DNA of 64,000 bases, taken from contig NC_061121.1 of NCBI RefSeq assembly GCF_002878395.1, forward strand, positions 47,977,111 to 48,041,110, given 5' to 3'. The DNA comes from Capsicum annuum. Its lineage: Eukaryota; Streptophyta; Magnoliopsida; Solanales; Solanaceae. Numbering within the stretch: the stretch's first letter is position 1; each line of letters opens with the position of its first letter. The notes under the pieces are model-generated. The model had not been told where the DNA came from. It made no database searches and saw nothing but the letters and a program-made list of their open reading frames with translations. Shown one piece after another: positions 44,506 to 57,310 of this stretch. A program made the position numbers and the translations under genes.

Positions 44506-47007
44506 TGTCACGACCTGAGACTACCCCCTAGTTGTAACAAGGTGCTTAGGACAATAAGTTATCCTAAGCGAACCCATAGTACTAGCATAATGCATGAGCA
44601 AGTGATTTAAAATGTACATAAAAGATAAAATAACTGAACGAAAGCATAATCACGAGATAAGCTGTTTCAATTCATTATTGTTCAAAGTTTACAACCCCGT
44701 AATCTAAAAGAGAGAAACTTATATTACATACTGACTATGACTGGCCGTTTGTGAAGCCTCTGCTAATACTGACTATAGGTAGTCAGGACATGATCCCCAA
44801 CTATCCCTAATCAATACATGTAAATAAGAAAATATAATACAAGAACTGTAACTGACTTGAGTCCTCAACATAAGAGAATTCATCACCCACTGATTGAATG
44901 TTGTGATCTGCCTAACTATGATCTTAAGAGTAAGAACCCGAAGCTACATCACATGAAAAATATAGGCAAAAGAGGTATGGTATTAGTACTTTGGAATATA
45001 CTAAGTACGTGAGATATGCATTAGTCATGAAATACTTAAAACACACTTTAAAACAAAGGACATAGGCCATTTACTAAAATATGCATTTTAAACTTGTCTG
45101 TACGTAAAAATTGTAAGGCATAGTAAAATTTCTAAATTATGAGCTAAAACATTTCTATAAACTGGGAAAGCAGTAGAAGAATAAATACTATATATAATCT
45201 CAAGTTAAAGCTGAAAATGCTGTAAAACTATACTGAGGGTTATGTGTGAATATTGGGTCTTAGACTGTGGAATATGAACTGATACAATGACCAAGCATAA
45301 ATATGTACTATATAAAACTAAAAATAACTAAATACAAGGATATGCATATCTAAACTAAAACATGAGCAAAAGATAAATTGAGGACTATGGGAGCTAATGA
45401 TAATTGACATGCCCTAATCAAAGATAATCGAGGTCCAACTTGTAACCCTAGCTGGAAGGGTGCTAGTAACTTGCTAAGGGTACCAACACTGGCTGGCATA
45501 GATCCACTAAACTGATATCCGAAAGGACTAGGGTGTCAGTTCTTTACTAGCAGGTGACCCCACATAACCTACGGTGGCAATATTGTTCTGGAACTTAGGG
45601 ACTTCTACTAAAGGTCTCAGTCCTCAACTGGAGGGTGAGCCTTCATCCCTAGGTTTGCTCGGTTCTAAGTGTTACTCCCAACTGAACTGACACTGATAAC
45701 TGATATGACCAACATGATTTGATAATTGATATATTCTCAACTTGGCAATATTCTGAATTTAATAATATAAGCATGATCTGAATGGCTCATAACATGTAAA
45801 TTGATATATGCATTTATTTTCTAGGTATTGGGTGCTTGTAAACAATCAACTCGGTCTAATTCAACTGAACATGATAGTATTGGAAGCTAACCATAGTAGG
45901 GAATTTCATAAATAAATCTCAAAAATTCAACAATTGAATATAATATGGAAATTAACTATTCATAAACATGGGAAGATACTATTCTTATGGAAAACAATGT
46001 ATTCATGGTTTAATTAAAAATAATCAGAAGAAATTAGGAAAAACTCATATAGCATGATCATATGCTTGAAATGTTAACTAATATCATGTAAACATGCTTG
46101 GATTTGAGAATAGCATGAATGATATAATTTGGGCCTAAGGAATCTTGAATAATCACTAAAACATGCTTATGAGTGAAAGTTATATCATGAATTTAAGCTT
46201 AGAGTAACAATTGGGTAAAATCATAGTTTATGAAGATCATAAATTTCATTAATAAAAATCATAATTTACGCATAAGGATTAAAGGAGACCCTCATTGAAT
46301 ACCCACATACTTGATTACTTTTTATTCTTGAATTGAAGTTTTGAGGATTTGAACTTAGAGATGAAAAACCCCAATTTCTCACTTTGGAGAAGAGGAAATC
46401 ACATGTTCTTGGAGAATTTCATGAGTTGTATTGACAATGAGGGATTCAGGGTTATTTTGACTTTATATCCAGCCTTAAAATAGCTTAAACAACGTAGTTT
46501 TGTGGTTAAAAAAGTGAGAAAAGACCAAAAAAATCCTTAGAAACCATATGGAAGATGCCTAGAAGTAGTCTCGATGAGTTAGGCCACGAATCATAGGGTC
46601 TGGCCATGAGTCATGTCTTGAGTCATGGTCAGGAACCTAAATTTTTGCCCCTACTTCTATGACAATGAGTCCTTCTGACTACTCGTAAGGTGTAACTATG
46701 AGTCGTCATCAAGAGTCGTAGTCACTGACAGTTTTGATAGTACTTTTGTAATTTGGCCATAACTTTTTATTTCGATATCGAAGTTACACAAAACTGATAT
46801 CATTGGAAATATAATTCAATTATCCTTCTGTAAATTCTTCACAAGAATTTAACTACTAAGGGATGTTTTGACTTGTCTATAAGCTAGGAGATATTTGTGC
46901 CTTAATATATTCTAAATCACTAATAGAACTACCAAAACATGTGGCTTGATTTTGTATTGACATAAATGATGGTTCTAATGTTGGCTTGGATTTTTTGGGG
47001 TGTTACA
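44506..47007 (-). repeat. LARD 3' LTR
   Basis: It is 2502 bp. On minus it begins tgtaacaccccaaaaaatcc and ends ggtcgtgaca. An array of gagtcgt/ggccacga dyad-like units lies at 46560-46740. A donor-like AAG|TATGTGGG lacking one G lies at about 46305-46313. The start resembles that of the 32390 solo LTR, suggesting a related autonomous family. Confidence 0.85.
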
Positions 47008-47041
47008 ATATCTTCCCCTTGGGATCATTCATCCTTGAATG
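47008..47041 (-). promoter_or_regulatory. LARD polypurine tract and pre-PPT hairpin
   Basis: On minus the hairpin cattca-agga-tgaatg (47026-47041) precedes the purine tract aaggggaaga (47011-47020). Against element B (cattcg-agga-cgaatg), the loop-closing pair has changed on both sides, G-C to A-T. Confidence 0.75.
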
Positions 47042-50010
47042 AAGACTAACTTGGTTGAAAGGATAGGAAAAGAGCTGTAATCCCTGACATAAAATTCCAA
47101 GAGATTAATATGGACATGATGACAACATTTCCAATTAAAACTTTGACTAGTTTGAAAATTTGGGAACTCACTAGTACTGTCTGGCTGATTTGTGAAGTTG
47201 GATAACTAATATGATATTGATTCATGAATCTAGATATCTTTTATGGTTGGGATTGATTTAGACTAGGAGTACAGACTCAATTGAAGTCACAATTATCATG
47301 AATGTAAATAAATTACCTCATGGAATAGGCATATATATGAAACTTCGAATAGCAAGACTAGATAAAAATATGGAAAACTATAGGAGCTTATCTGTCTAAT
47401 TGCTAAACTAAATTGCTGGCTATATAGAATGCCTCATACTAAAAGTTTATAATTTAACTGAAGTAACCCTGGCACAAATGGATATTTAGAACTGTAAAGT
47501 GATATCTAATAACATGAAATTTTTAAGAGTCATTAGAAAAGGAATATTCATTGCCTTTAACACTCCGTGTTAGAAGTTCTAATAACATTAGGGAGCAATG
47601 AATTTTGAGCATGATCTAAGTGAGATGATTGAATAAGGAATCACAACATGGCTACAACTCTATAACATGGAATATAGTCATACAACACATAAGCTAGGAT
47701 AAAACTACTATGCCTTAGGCAATGCAACTACTAATTTTCAAGCTTAGCCACACTTCTCAAATACTCCCTCAACTACAATTTTCCTCTTGAATAATACACT
47801 TCATTTTATGCCACTTATAATCTTCACATTGGTATTGATAATTTCTCCCAACAAAGTTTGAGTTGAACTAAATTCGCTCACCATATTCAAGCTTAACTCA
47901 AAGCCACAAGGTACTACACATAACACCACAATACTAGCATAAACCATAGATTCAATATCCTATGTGTTTTTAGAGCTCTTATCTCAATAATAATACTCCT
48001 TACCACTTCAATAATAACTTCAATCTCTTACTAAAATTTACCAACACACAATGAATTCATCCATTTATATACCAATATGAAATTCAAGCCTATCATTATG
48101 ACCATATATGAACTTCTAGGCAACCAACGCACCAAGCAATTTTCTCATATTCTCTAATACCTCTATCAATAACAAATTTCACTCACTATCCCCAAGAAAA
48201 GACACCTAGAATTGTGAACTAACTATGATATATGCCAAAGCTTTACCTAATCTTTATTCACACTTATAGCCTTAGATAAAACAAGCATACAACAATATTT
48301 TCCTAATAAGAAGTATTTACACTCTTCTATCTAAACCATTGTTCATCCATTTTCATCACCACTATCTTTATATAAGAAGAGGTCACTGAAAGGTTAGAAC
48401 ATGAGGACCTAAAGAATGAAAGCTACACATAACTTTGACACTTAATTGTGACCTAAGGAATAGAGTATCAAAGTCATGAATTCATTAAAGAGATCTAAAC
48501 AGAGGTCATATATGCCATATAGAAAATTTCACTGATCCTTAAGGGTGTACCATGAGTTCCGAGAATTGAACATACTATAAAACATGAGTACATGAATCAT
48601 GATCTGTATTTGGTGATTGGAATACATAAATTCATGAAATATGATTTGTACTTTTGGGTGAACTATCACTCCTTATTCTTGGAACTGGGACTGGACATGA
48701 TTCTGTATAAAGTGTATGAACATAGGCTAAGATCATAGAGCTGACTTACAAGGCATGGGTAGAGTGTCATAATGACCAAAGTATAAAAATTTATATTGAG
48801 ATAAGAATGGGTCAGGAATCTTCCTTCCTTGGTGTTGTTCTAAAACTCCCTGTCCTTGCTACTAGAATCTGATAAGCTGACTTATTTCCTTGTTCTATTA
48901 TCTCCCCTTTAGATTTAAGCCATCGTTTAAAGTTTGTGGACCTCTATAATAAACTCTGAACTGAACTGCAATCACTCTACTATTAAGCTCGAGATACAAT
49001 CAGTACACATAAATACTAAACTCCTAAAGTACTGTATCGTAAAGTGTAAAACCCATCGCTAGTACTTCCTTCTGAGATACAACCCTTAACTTTCTATACC
49101 GTGAATGGTCATCATATAATAACTTAAACACTTACTAACGTAGAATATTAATGAGTATCACTAGACCCCGAGTTCATACTTTTTCCTTCTAGAATCTCAA
49201 ACTCTTCGTTCTATTAGATTAATTACCACCATTCAAACTTAAATTCTAACACTTAACATGGATATCCCAAAACTTTTAATGAACTATACTAACTTATTAC
49301 CACTGAATAAAATAATGAAACACTAATCCACACAAAATTTTATGAATATACTCAACCTTAACAAGCTTTTCTATCTTTTTGGTCACTTTCTAAACTCTAT
49401 CCTGGCTAAAGCATTAACATACTTCGAGTCCCCCTTAACTGGAATCTCTCTCAAAGTTCTATTAGACAATCTACATAACACCTTTCTAGCCCTATGGATA
49501 CATAATCTACTAAATCTAGATAGATACTATACCCAATTCATTGCTACTACACTTCTAGGATTATGCTCCTAACTTTAGGTCATGCTGTCATAGGATTCTG
49601 AGAAGTGATCTGAGAGAATATCTGACTTTATCTAAATGCATTATTTTCATAAATAAGACCAAAATCTTTCCAAGTTTGGAAATTAAAGGAACTAATGAAA
49701 TCCTTATAAGCCCGTGTGCAATCTCATAACTTTTTGTGGGGATCTTATAAGAACGAGCTATCAGTAGAAATTTAAGCTTGGTTGTTTCTTTTACCTCAAA
49801 AATAAGAAAGAGTTGTCATGAATGGAACAATGTAAGAATCCATATAAGTTTTTTATAGAACATCTCTACTGCACGATCTGAGATATGAAAGAAGGGAAAC
49901 ATTTTTTAAATGCTCTGTAGCCTCTAAAAGAAAAGTACAGACGTCTTCAAACCATTTTGCAAGACTCAACTAGACAAAACTTCATAGACACCCAGAATAC
50001 TTGAACCTTG
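47042..50010 (-). other. LARD internal region, non-coding, with retained leader
   Basis: No frame shows gag, protease, RT, RNase H or integrase motifs. The leader next to the primer site (49880-50010) keeps blocks seen in coding relatives: gagtctt, agaggctac, gcattta, tttcccttctttca and atcgtgca. The rest is AT-rich and of unknown origin. The small open stretch 49342-49572 (+) has no recognisable feature. Confidence 0.7.
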
Positions 50011-50023
50011 TGCTTTAATACCA
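50011..50023 (-). promoter_or_regulatory. LARD primer-binding site
   Basis: On minus it reads tggtattaaagca, a two-mismatch form of the initiator-Met site, four bases from the LTR end at 50028. Confidence 0.75.
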
Positions 50024-50027
50024 AGTT

Positions 50028-51432
50028 TGTCATGACCCAAGACTACCTCCTAGACGTAACATGGTGCTTAGAACCACAAGTGATCCCAAGCAAATCCATG
50101 GTAATTGAATAATGCATGAGTAAATGATTTAAAACATATACAAAAAATAAACTGATCGAAAGAAAGCATAATCATAGGATAAGATATTTCAATAGCATAA
50201 TCATAGGATAAGATGTTTCAATTCATTATTGCTCAAGGTTTACAACACTGTAATATGAAAGAGAGAGGAACTTAAATTACAAATATAGACTTTAGATGAT
50301 TGTCTATGAAGCCTCTATTAATAATAACTATAGGTAGTCGAGACATGACCCCAACTATCCTAAATCAATACATTCGAATAAGAAAATACAATACTAGAAC
50401 TACAATTGACCTGAGTCTTTGAAATAAGAAAACTCATTACCTACTGATTGAATGCTGTGATCTACCTGACTATGATCCTGAGAGTAAGCATCTGAGTCTA
50501 CATCATATGAAAAATATGGTCAAAAAAGGTATGCTATCAGTACTTTGGAATGTATTGAGTGCGTGAGATATCCATTAGTCATGAAAATACTTAAAACAAG
50601 CTTTAAAACTGAGGACATAAGCCATTTGCTAATATATGTTTTTAAAATATGTATGTACATAAAAATTATAAGGCACAGTGAAATTTCTAAATCATAAGCT
50701 AAAATATGTTTGTAGAATGGGAAGTGGTAGAAGCATGAATACAATATGTACTATCAAGTTAAAGCTGAATATCCTATAAAACTATACTGAGGGTTATGTG
50801 TAAATATTGGGTCTGAATCTCTGGAATATGAACTGATGGAATGACCAAGTATAAATGTACAGTATAAAACTGAATAACTAAATATAAGGTCATGCATATT
50901 TGAACTGAATTATGAGCTAAACATAAATTGAGGATTGTGGGAGCTAACAATAACCAATATACCCTAATTTGAGCTAATAAGGGTCCAACTCGTAACCCTA
51001 GTTTGAAGGGTTTTAGTACTTTGCAAGGGTACCAACACTTACTGGCATGGATTAACTAAATTGATGTCCTGAAGGAGTAGGGATTTACTCCTCGACTGGA
51101 GGGTGACCCTTGATAACCTATAGTGGCAATGTAGTTCTAGAAGTTAGGGACTTCTACTAAAGGTCTCAGGCCTTAACTGGCGGGTGAGATTTATTTCCTA
51201 GGTTAACTCGGTGCTAAGTACTACTCCCATCTAAACTGACATGAATAACTAATATGTACTCAAAATAATATGATTACTGGTATATGCTTAACTTGGTAAC
51301 ATTTTCAATTTAACAATACAAGAATGATCTGAATGGCTCATAACATGTAAACTGATATATACATGGATTTTCTAGGTATCGAGTGTTCATAATCCATCAG
51401 CTCTGTCTAATGATACTGAATATGATAGTATT
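50028..51432 (-). repeat. LARD 5' LTR, cut by element B
   Basis: This aligns by eye with 44506-45881 of the 3' LTR. It breaks at ...gatagtatt, exactly where the LTR of element B begins (51433). The remaining part must lie beyond the window, after the B array. Confidence 0.82.
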
Positions 51433-54015
51433 TGTAATACCCCCAAAATCCAAACCAATGCTAGAGTCATATTTTAAGCTCATGCATAGTACATTATTTT
51501 CTTTCATAGTTGTATCAGAGGTTAATGTATATTAGGGTCTCAAATAACTCCCAACTATTAGATGAATCGCAATAAGCCTTACCGATTGAAATTTTGATAA
51601 GAATATTGCCTTAGTAAACTTCAAATAAGCATATCTTTTTCTTTACACAGAACTTTCTATATCATGATCCACCAACTTGTAGGAAATTGTTTCATCTTTA
51701 CAATGATACTAATTTTACCTAAATATGATATTCGGGTTAGAAGTTATGGCACTTTTACTGAAAATAATAGCTCAATACGAGCAGCACCGCATCGCGCCGA
51801 TGTGCCATTTTGCAATTGTCACTTTCCAGTGAGGTTTTGCAATTGGACCGCGTCATGCCAAAATGTTAGTTCCGAATTATCTTTTTCCAGTGATGCAACG
51901 CGATAGCACTGCATCCCGCCAGAGTGCCAGTTAACACTCGATAATTTCTAGTGACGCAATGCGATTCCACCATATCGCGTTAAAGTATATTTTTGCAGTA
52001 ATCTATGGAGTACAGTTTCAGCCAAATTCCAATGTCTCACTGCAATGGCATCGTATTGTGATGTAGCCTAAAAATGAGATTCCAGTGATGAGAATGTTTA
52101 ATTATTTTAGGGGTAGTTAGGTCTTTTTCTATGACCCTAATCAGTCCAAAACATGAAATTAATGCTCTAAAAGCGTACATAGTCATTATTTTATTCAATT
52201 CCTGCCAATTAAAGAGAATTATCTCTCAAATAAAAAACCCTAGCAATTAAAATTCAAAATTAAATCACTAGCACTCACCTCAATTCTCACGAATTCATCA
52301 ATCTAGATATGTTAAGCGTTCATCCATGGGTTCCTTCCACCCATGGAGTCCTAGTATCCTCTTTTAAATTTAAAGTCATGATCTTTATAATTTATTATGA
52401 TTTTAAATTATGATTTTAACCATGAACCCCCATGAATTGAAATTCTATACCATGTTTACATGAAATTATTGTTTTTTATCAGACTCCACATGTCCTAATG
52501 TTGTTATTGAATGATTTAAATCATGATTAAGTATTATTGATGTCGAAATCATGCTATTACTCCAAGTTTCACACTATTCCCATGATTAGTTTAAACTCTG
52601 AATATCAAGTGTTTGATGAAATGCCTACAAGAATGAATAATAAATGAAATGCCTACAAGAATGAATACTATATTACTATTATTGCTATTGAGTTCAAGGG
52701 GTTATGAATACCCAAAAACTTAGCTGTTTACCTAGTATCAGTATCTTTAGAGTAGTGTAAGTACATGTTATGATATTATCAAGTCAGTCAGTCACCAGAA
52801 TCAGTTAAACATAGAACAATTCAGCATTTTGAGTCAGTTTAGTTGGGAGTAGGATTTAGCACCGAGCAAGTACAGGGATGGTAGCTTCCCTGTCAGATTG
52901 GTAGAGTCATTAGTAGTAGTCCCTGTACTCCAAAACTACATAGAAAACATAGGATATGAGGAGTCTCATATCAGATTAGGCTTACTACCTCACAGGGGTC
53001 ACACATCAATTTAGGCTTGACATTCTTTGTCCTTCGGGACAATACATCAGTATAGTGGATCCATACATTCAGCATTATTATCCATGGCACGGTACTAACT
53101 CCCTTCCAACTGGATTTACAGGTTGGACCCGAATCAAATCAGAGCGGGGAATGTCGATTAGATGATACCTCTCATAGTATCAGCCAGTAATCAGTTCAGT
53201 AATTCAGTTTCAGATGCTTGACCATAGCATACAGATATCAGTGATTCAGTTATTAGATTTTAGTATTTTAGTATTTATAGATTTTATTCAGAACATGTCA
53301 TATGCTTGGTCATACATCCTTAGTACTTACAAATTTCATGCATCCTCAGTATTTACAGATTTCATGTATTCTCAGTATCTACAGATTTTTTGCACTCTAT
53401 TTAGTACTTCATATTATATATATATATATATTTATATTCAGATAGTTATTATTTATGTTCATAAAACAATGCATATTAGCCTACCTCATTAAGCATACTA
53501 TTACATTCAAAGTACTGATTGCATACTCTTTTCTTGCGCTATGATGTATCATATCATTGGTTTAGATGCTCAGTTCCCAGATCGTGCATAGATTTTTTCC
53601 ATACTATCAGCCATAGCAGTGGTGAGTCCTCATATTTTAAGGACATAATTTATTTAGTTCAGATTACTTTATCAGTTTTAGTTATTTCTATTCAGGAGAA
53701 GTTAGTTGAGGGTTTGTCCTATTAGCTCCTACATCAGTCAGTAGAGGCTTTTTAGACTATCTAAGACAGTTAGTCCATTTCTTAGATTTTAGTTGCATTG
53801 TCAGATGTTTTATCAGTATTATCAGTTATGCCTTATAGATTTTATCTTATATATGGCTTAAAACCTTATGGCATTTCTTAGTTAAATTCCATATATGTTA
53901 TGTCATTATTAATTTTACTTTGTGCTCACAGCAAGTACCAGCTCATGGGTTAGTTGTGGTTCCTCAGGACTGTAAGTACCATGTGAAACCTAAGGTGTAC
54001 TATCGGGGCATTACA
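51433..54015 (+). repeat. Element B first LTR
   Basis: It is 2583 bp, from tgtaataccccc to ggggcattaca. A dyad array with cgcatcgcgcc and gatgcaacgcgat-type units lies at 51775-52070. The donor-like site is mutated here (TAG|ATATGT, 52304-52312) but intact in the second LTR. A short duplicated phrase aaatgcctacaagaatgaata occurs near 52620-52670. A TA microsatellite lies near 53415-53430. Confidence 0.92.
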
Positions 54016-54019
54016 AAAT

Positions 54020-54032
54020 TGGTATAAGAGCC
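54020..54032 (+). promoter_or_regulatory. Element B primer-binding site
   Basis: The sequence tggtataagagcc differs at one base from TGGTATCAGAGCC, four bases after the LTR. Confidence 0.9.
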
Positions 54033-54236
54033 TAAGGTTTTAAAGTGTCCTACCAAGTCTGAAAGCTGTGACAAGTAGAGTCTTGTGCATGGGTGTAAAG
54101 CGCGCCACACTTATAGGCAAGAGGCTATGAGATGTTTAGGAAAAGTTTCCCTTCTTTCAGTATTCATGTCGTGCAACTGAGAATGAGCTCATGTTAAACT
54201 CTCTTTATAATCTATTTTTCCTTCTATTTAAAGAAA
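54033..54236 (+). promoter_or_regulatory. Element B leader
   Basis: It shares agtagagtcttgtgcatgggtgt, gcgcgccacac, gcaagaggctatga and tttaggaaaag blocks with B' and, more weakly, A and C. An acceptor-like tttcccttctttcag ends at 54160. A second acceptor position before the ATG is mutated (cttctatttaaag, ending 54233). Confidence 0.55.
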
Positions 54237-55290
54237 ATGCCTCCCAAAAAGATAGGCGAAAGAAGAAATATAAACCAGCTAGCACCTCTACCTATTCAGG
54301 AAGTCCCCTAAATGAGCATGTATCTAATAAAGAGTTTAGAGCTGCATTCACTACTATAGGTCACTCTCTAGTGGCTTAGAATTCTTAGATAGTCACTATT
54401 TTAACCAAACTAGTTGCTTATACTGCCACTGCTAGGATTCAGGACTTTACCCGAATGAATCCTTTTTTATTTTCAAGATCTAAATCTAAAGAGGATCCAT
54501 AAAAGTTCTGACATGGTGTAGAAGGTAATATATATTATGGGGGGTAACTATTTGTGAGAGTGTTGAGTTATCTATCTATCAGTTGTAAGATATGGCTCAT
54601 ACATGGTTTAAGCAGTGAAAGGTAGATAGAGGCGTACATGCAGGGCCTATAGAATAAGAAGAGTTTGCTACTGCCTTATTAGATAGGTTCTTTCTGTTGG
54701 ATTTAAAATAGGATTAGGTGTTCTAGTTTATTAATTTGAGGTAGGGAAATATGAGTGTGAAGAAGTATTCCCTTAAGTTTACTAAGTTAGGTAGGTATGT
54801 TCCTCATAAGGTAGCTGATAACAGGTCTAAAATGAGAAAGTATGTTTCTGATGTGTCTGACAGTAAGGTCAAGAAGTGTAGGACAACAATGCTGATTAAG
54901 AAGATGGACTTGTCTAGGTTGATGATCCATACTTAATAGATTAAGAAGCAGAAGACTAAAAAGAGCGAGAGGGAGAATAAGAAGGCTAGAATGGGTAGCT
55001 TTAGTTTCAATCAACCAAGGTCAGCAGGTGATAACCGTCCTCATTTTCATAAGAAATCTTCAGTCCCAGCTCCATGTTCATCTAGTGCCCCAGTACCCAA
55101 ATTTAGAAATGATAATCGGGATAGAGCGCTATGCTCTAAGTCCCAAGGCAGTGTTAATAGTGGTTGTGCAAATCCTCTTTGCCAGAAATATGGTAGAAAC
55201 CATCAGGGTAAGTGAAGAGTTGGTTGTGATTTATACTTTGGGTATGGCAATCCAAATAATTGGATTTGGAAGTGTCGGGTAGTTGCTTAG
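54237..55290 (+). pseudogene. Element B gag
   Basis: The ATG at 54237 opens MPPKKIGERR, then frames shift. ARIQDFTRMNPFLFSRSKSKEDP lies near 54430-54500, MSVKKYSLKFTKLGRYVPHKVADNRSKM at 54751-54840 and KVKKCRTTMLIKKMDLSRLMIHT to 54933. The zinc-knuckle region CQKYGRNHQGK...GCDLYFGYGNPNN is near 55180-55260, with Cys positions partly lost. Stops at about 54380, 54500 and 54715 break it. Confidence 0.87.
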
Positions 55291-55439
55291 AAAGGTAGGG
55301 ATTTGAGCCAACAGGGCCAGTCCCATCTGTCATCAGTTCCAGTCTGTCACCCGATTTAGCAGGGTGCTGCTTCTAGTGCTACCAGTGGTTAGTGTCTAAA
55401 CAGATTGTATGCCCTTCAGTACCGATAAGATCAGGAAAA

Positions 55440-55930
55440 TTCTCTTGACATAGTTATTGGTACATTACAGGTCTTTAATTTTCATGTTTATGCTTTATTA
55501 GACCTTGGAGCTTCTTTTTCTTTTGTAACCCCCTACATAGCTGTCAACTTTGAAGTCAGTTCCAAAATCCTAGCAGAGCCTTTTTCAGTATCTACCCCAG
55601 TAGGTGTCTTTATTGTAGCAAGACAGGTATACCGAAACTGTCCGATCATAATATCTCAGAAAGTCACTTTTATGGATCTTGTAAAGTTAGAGATGATAGA
55701 TTTTGACATCATTCTTAGCATAGATTGGCTTTACTCAGGCTATGTTTCAGTTGATTGTAGAAACAGAATAGTTTATTTTCCAATTCCAAATGAAACAGTC
55801 CTAGAATGAAGGGGAAGTACTACATCTTTTAGGGGTCAGCTTGTTTCGTACCTTAGAGTGAGAAAGATGATATCTAAGGGGTATATTTATCATTTTTTTA
55901 GAGTCAAAGACTCTAATTCCTAGAATCCTA
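55440..55930 (+). pseudogene. Element B protease
   Basis: LLDLGASFSFVTPYIAVNF (55495-55550) has DLGAS at the active site, with the Asp kept. KLEMIDFDIILSIDWLYSGYVSVDCRNRIVYF (55685-55780) matches the ILGMDW region with S for G. A stop near 55809 and the worn linker follow. Confidence 0.85.
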
Positions 55931-56820
55931 ATCTTGAGTCAGTTTCAATAGTAAGGGAATTTCCAGATGTGTTCCCTGAAGATCTTCCTAGAGTTTCTCC
56001 CGAGAGGCAAATTGACTTTTAAATAGACCTTCTTCAAGATACTCAGCTCTATTCCACCATACAGAATGGCTCCAATCGAACTCAAAGAATTGAAATAACA
56101 ATTGAAAGATCTCTTAAATAAGGGATTCATCAAGCCTATCATTTCCCCGTAAAGTGCACCAGTCTTATTCATATATAAGAAAGACAGTTCTCTTAGAATG
56201 TGTATCAACTACCATCAGTTAAATAAAGTCACAATAAAAAACAAGTATCCACTTTCTAGAATTGATGACTTATTCGACCAACTTCAGGGTACCAGTTATT
56301 TTTCTAAGATAGACCTCTGATTTGGCTATTATCATCTCAGAGTTAGGTAATGTGATATTCCAAAAATAGCTTTAAAAACTCGGTATGGTCACTTTGAGTT
56401 TCTAGTCATGTCCTTTGGTCTCACGAATACCCTAGTAGCCTTTATGGACTTGATGAATCAAGTGTTCAAAAATTACTTGGACATGTTGATTATATTCTTC
56501 ATTGATGACATCCTTGTCTACTCCCATTATGAAAATGATCATGCAAACCACTTTAGAATAGTATTGTAGATTCTTAGAGCCCATCAGTTGTTTGCTAAAT
56601 TCAGTAAGTGTGAATTCTGGCTAAGATCATTAGCTTTTCTTGTCCAAATTATTTTTAGTGATGGCATTAGAGTAGATCCACAAAAGACCGAGGCAGTGAG
56701 AAACTGTCCCAGACCCATCTCTTCATCAAATATTAGGAGTTTCATATGTTTGGCTTACAATTATCAATGTTTTATTGAGATATTTTCATCTGTTACATCC
56801 CCATGTCCAGATTGACTCAA
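55931..56820 (+). pseudogene. Element B reverse transcriptase
   Basis: REFPDVFPEDLPRVSPERQIDF (55956-56020) leads in, then LLNKGFIKPIISP and [43 protein letters not shown] over several frames and stops. The catalytic box [23 protein letters not shown] (56500-56568) is intact. FAKFSKCEFWLRSLAFLVQII and [39 protein letters not shown] (56588-56780) complete the thumb. Stops near 56022, 56097, 56320 and 56569. Confidence 0.9.
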
Positions 56821-57310
56821 AAGAAAGTTGAGTTTTAGTGGTTAGATTTTTGTGAGAAGAGTTTTTTGGACTTAAAGAATCGACTCACTCTAGCCTTAGT
56901 TTTGACATTGCCAGATGGTTTAGATGGGTTTGTTAATTGTGATACTTTTATAGTTGGGTTGGGATATGTTTTGTTGCAGAAGGGTAAGGTTGTTGCCTAT
57001 GCCTCTAGACAGCTTAAGCCCCATAAAAAGAATTACCCCACCCATGATCTTGAGTTAGCAGCTATTTTGTTTGACTTACAGATTTTGAGACACTACTTAT
57101 TTGGAGTGCATGTTAATAAATTCACAGATCACAAAAGCTTTCAGTATGTGTTTTCACAGAAAGATTTGAATCTGCATCAAAAAAGATAACTAAAATTGCT
57201 TAAAGATTATGACATGGGTGTTTTGTATCACCCAAACAAGGCCAATATAGTGGAAGATGCCCTAAGTAGATTGTCTATGGGTAGTGTTGCTTATGTCGAG
57301 GGAGACAAGA
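56821..57310 (+). pseudogene. Element B RNase H
   Basis: The stretch 56866-57189 reads [89 protein letters not shown] in one frame. Catalytic D, E and D are all present (NCD, LEL, TDH). It is the cleanest enzyme domain of the element. After a stop at 57187, YHPNKANIVEDALSRLS keeps the last Asp. Confidence 0.9.

Larger units (their letters stand above)
44506..51432 (-). mobile_element. LARD-like non-autonomous LTR retrotransposon
   Basis: On minus: 5' LTR (50028-51432, cut by element B), primer site (50011-50023), leader, about 3 kb of non-coding interior, hairpin and purine tract (47008-47041), and 3' LTR (44506-47007). The LTRs share blocks throughout, such as gggtaccaacact and ggtctcag. 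The interior has no gag or pol motif on either strand, so it would need proteins from a relative. This fits a large retrotransposon derivative (LARD). Confidence 0.82.
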
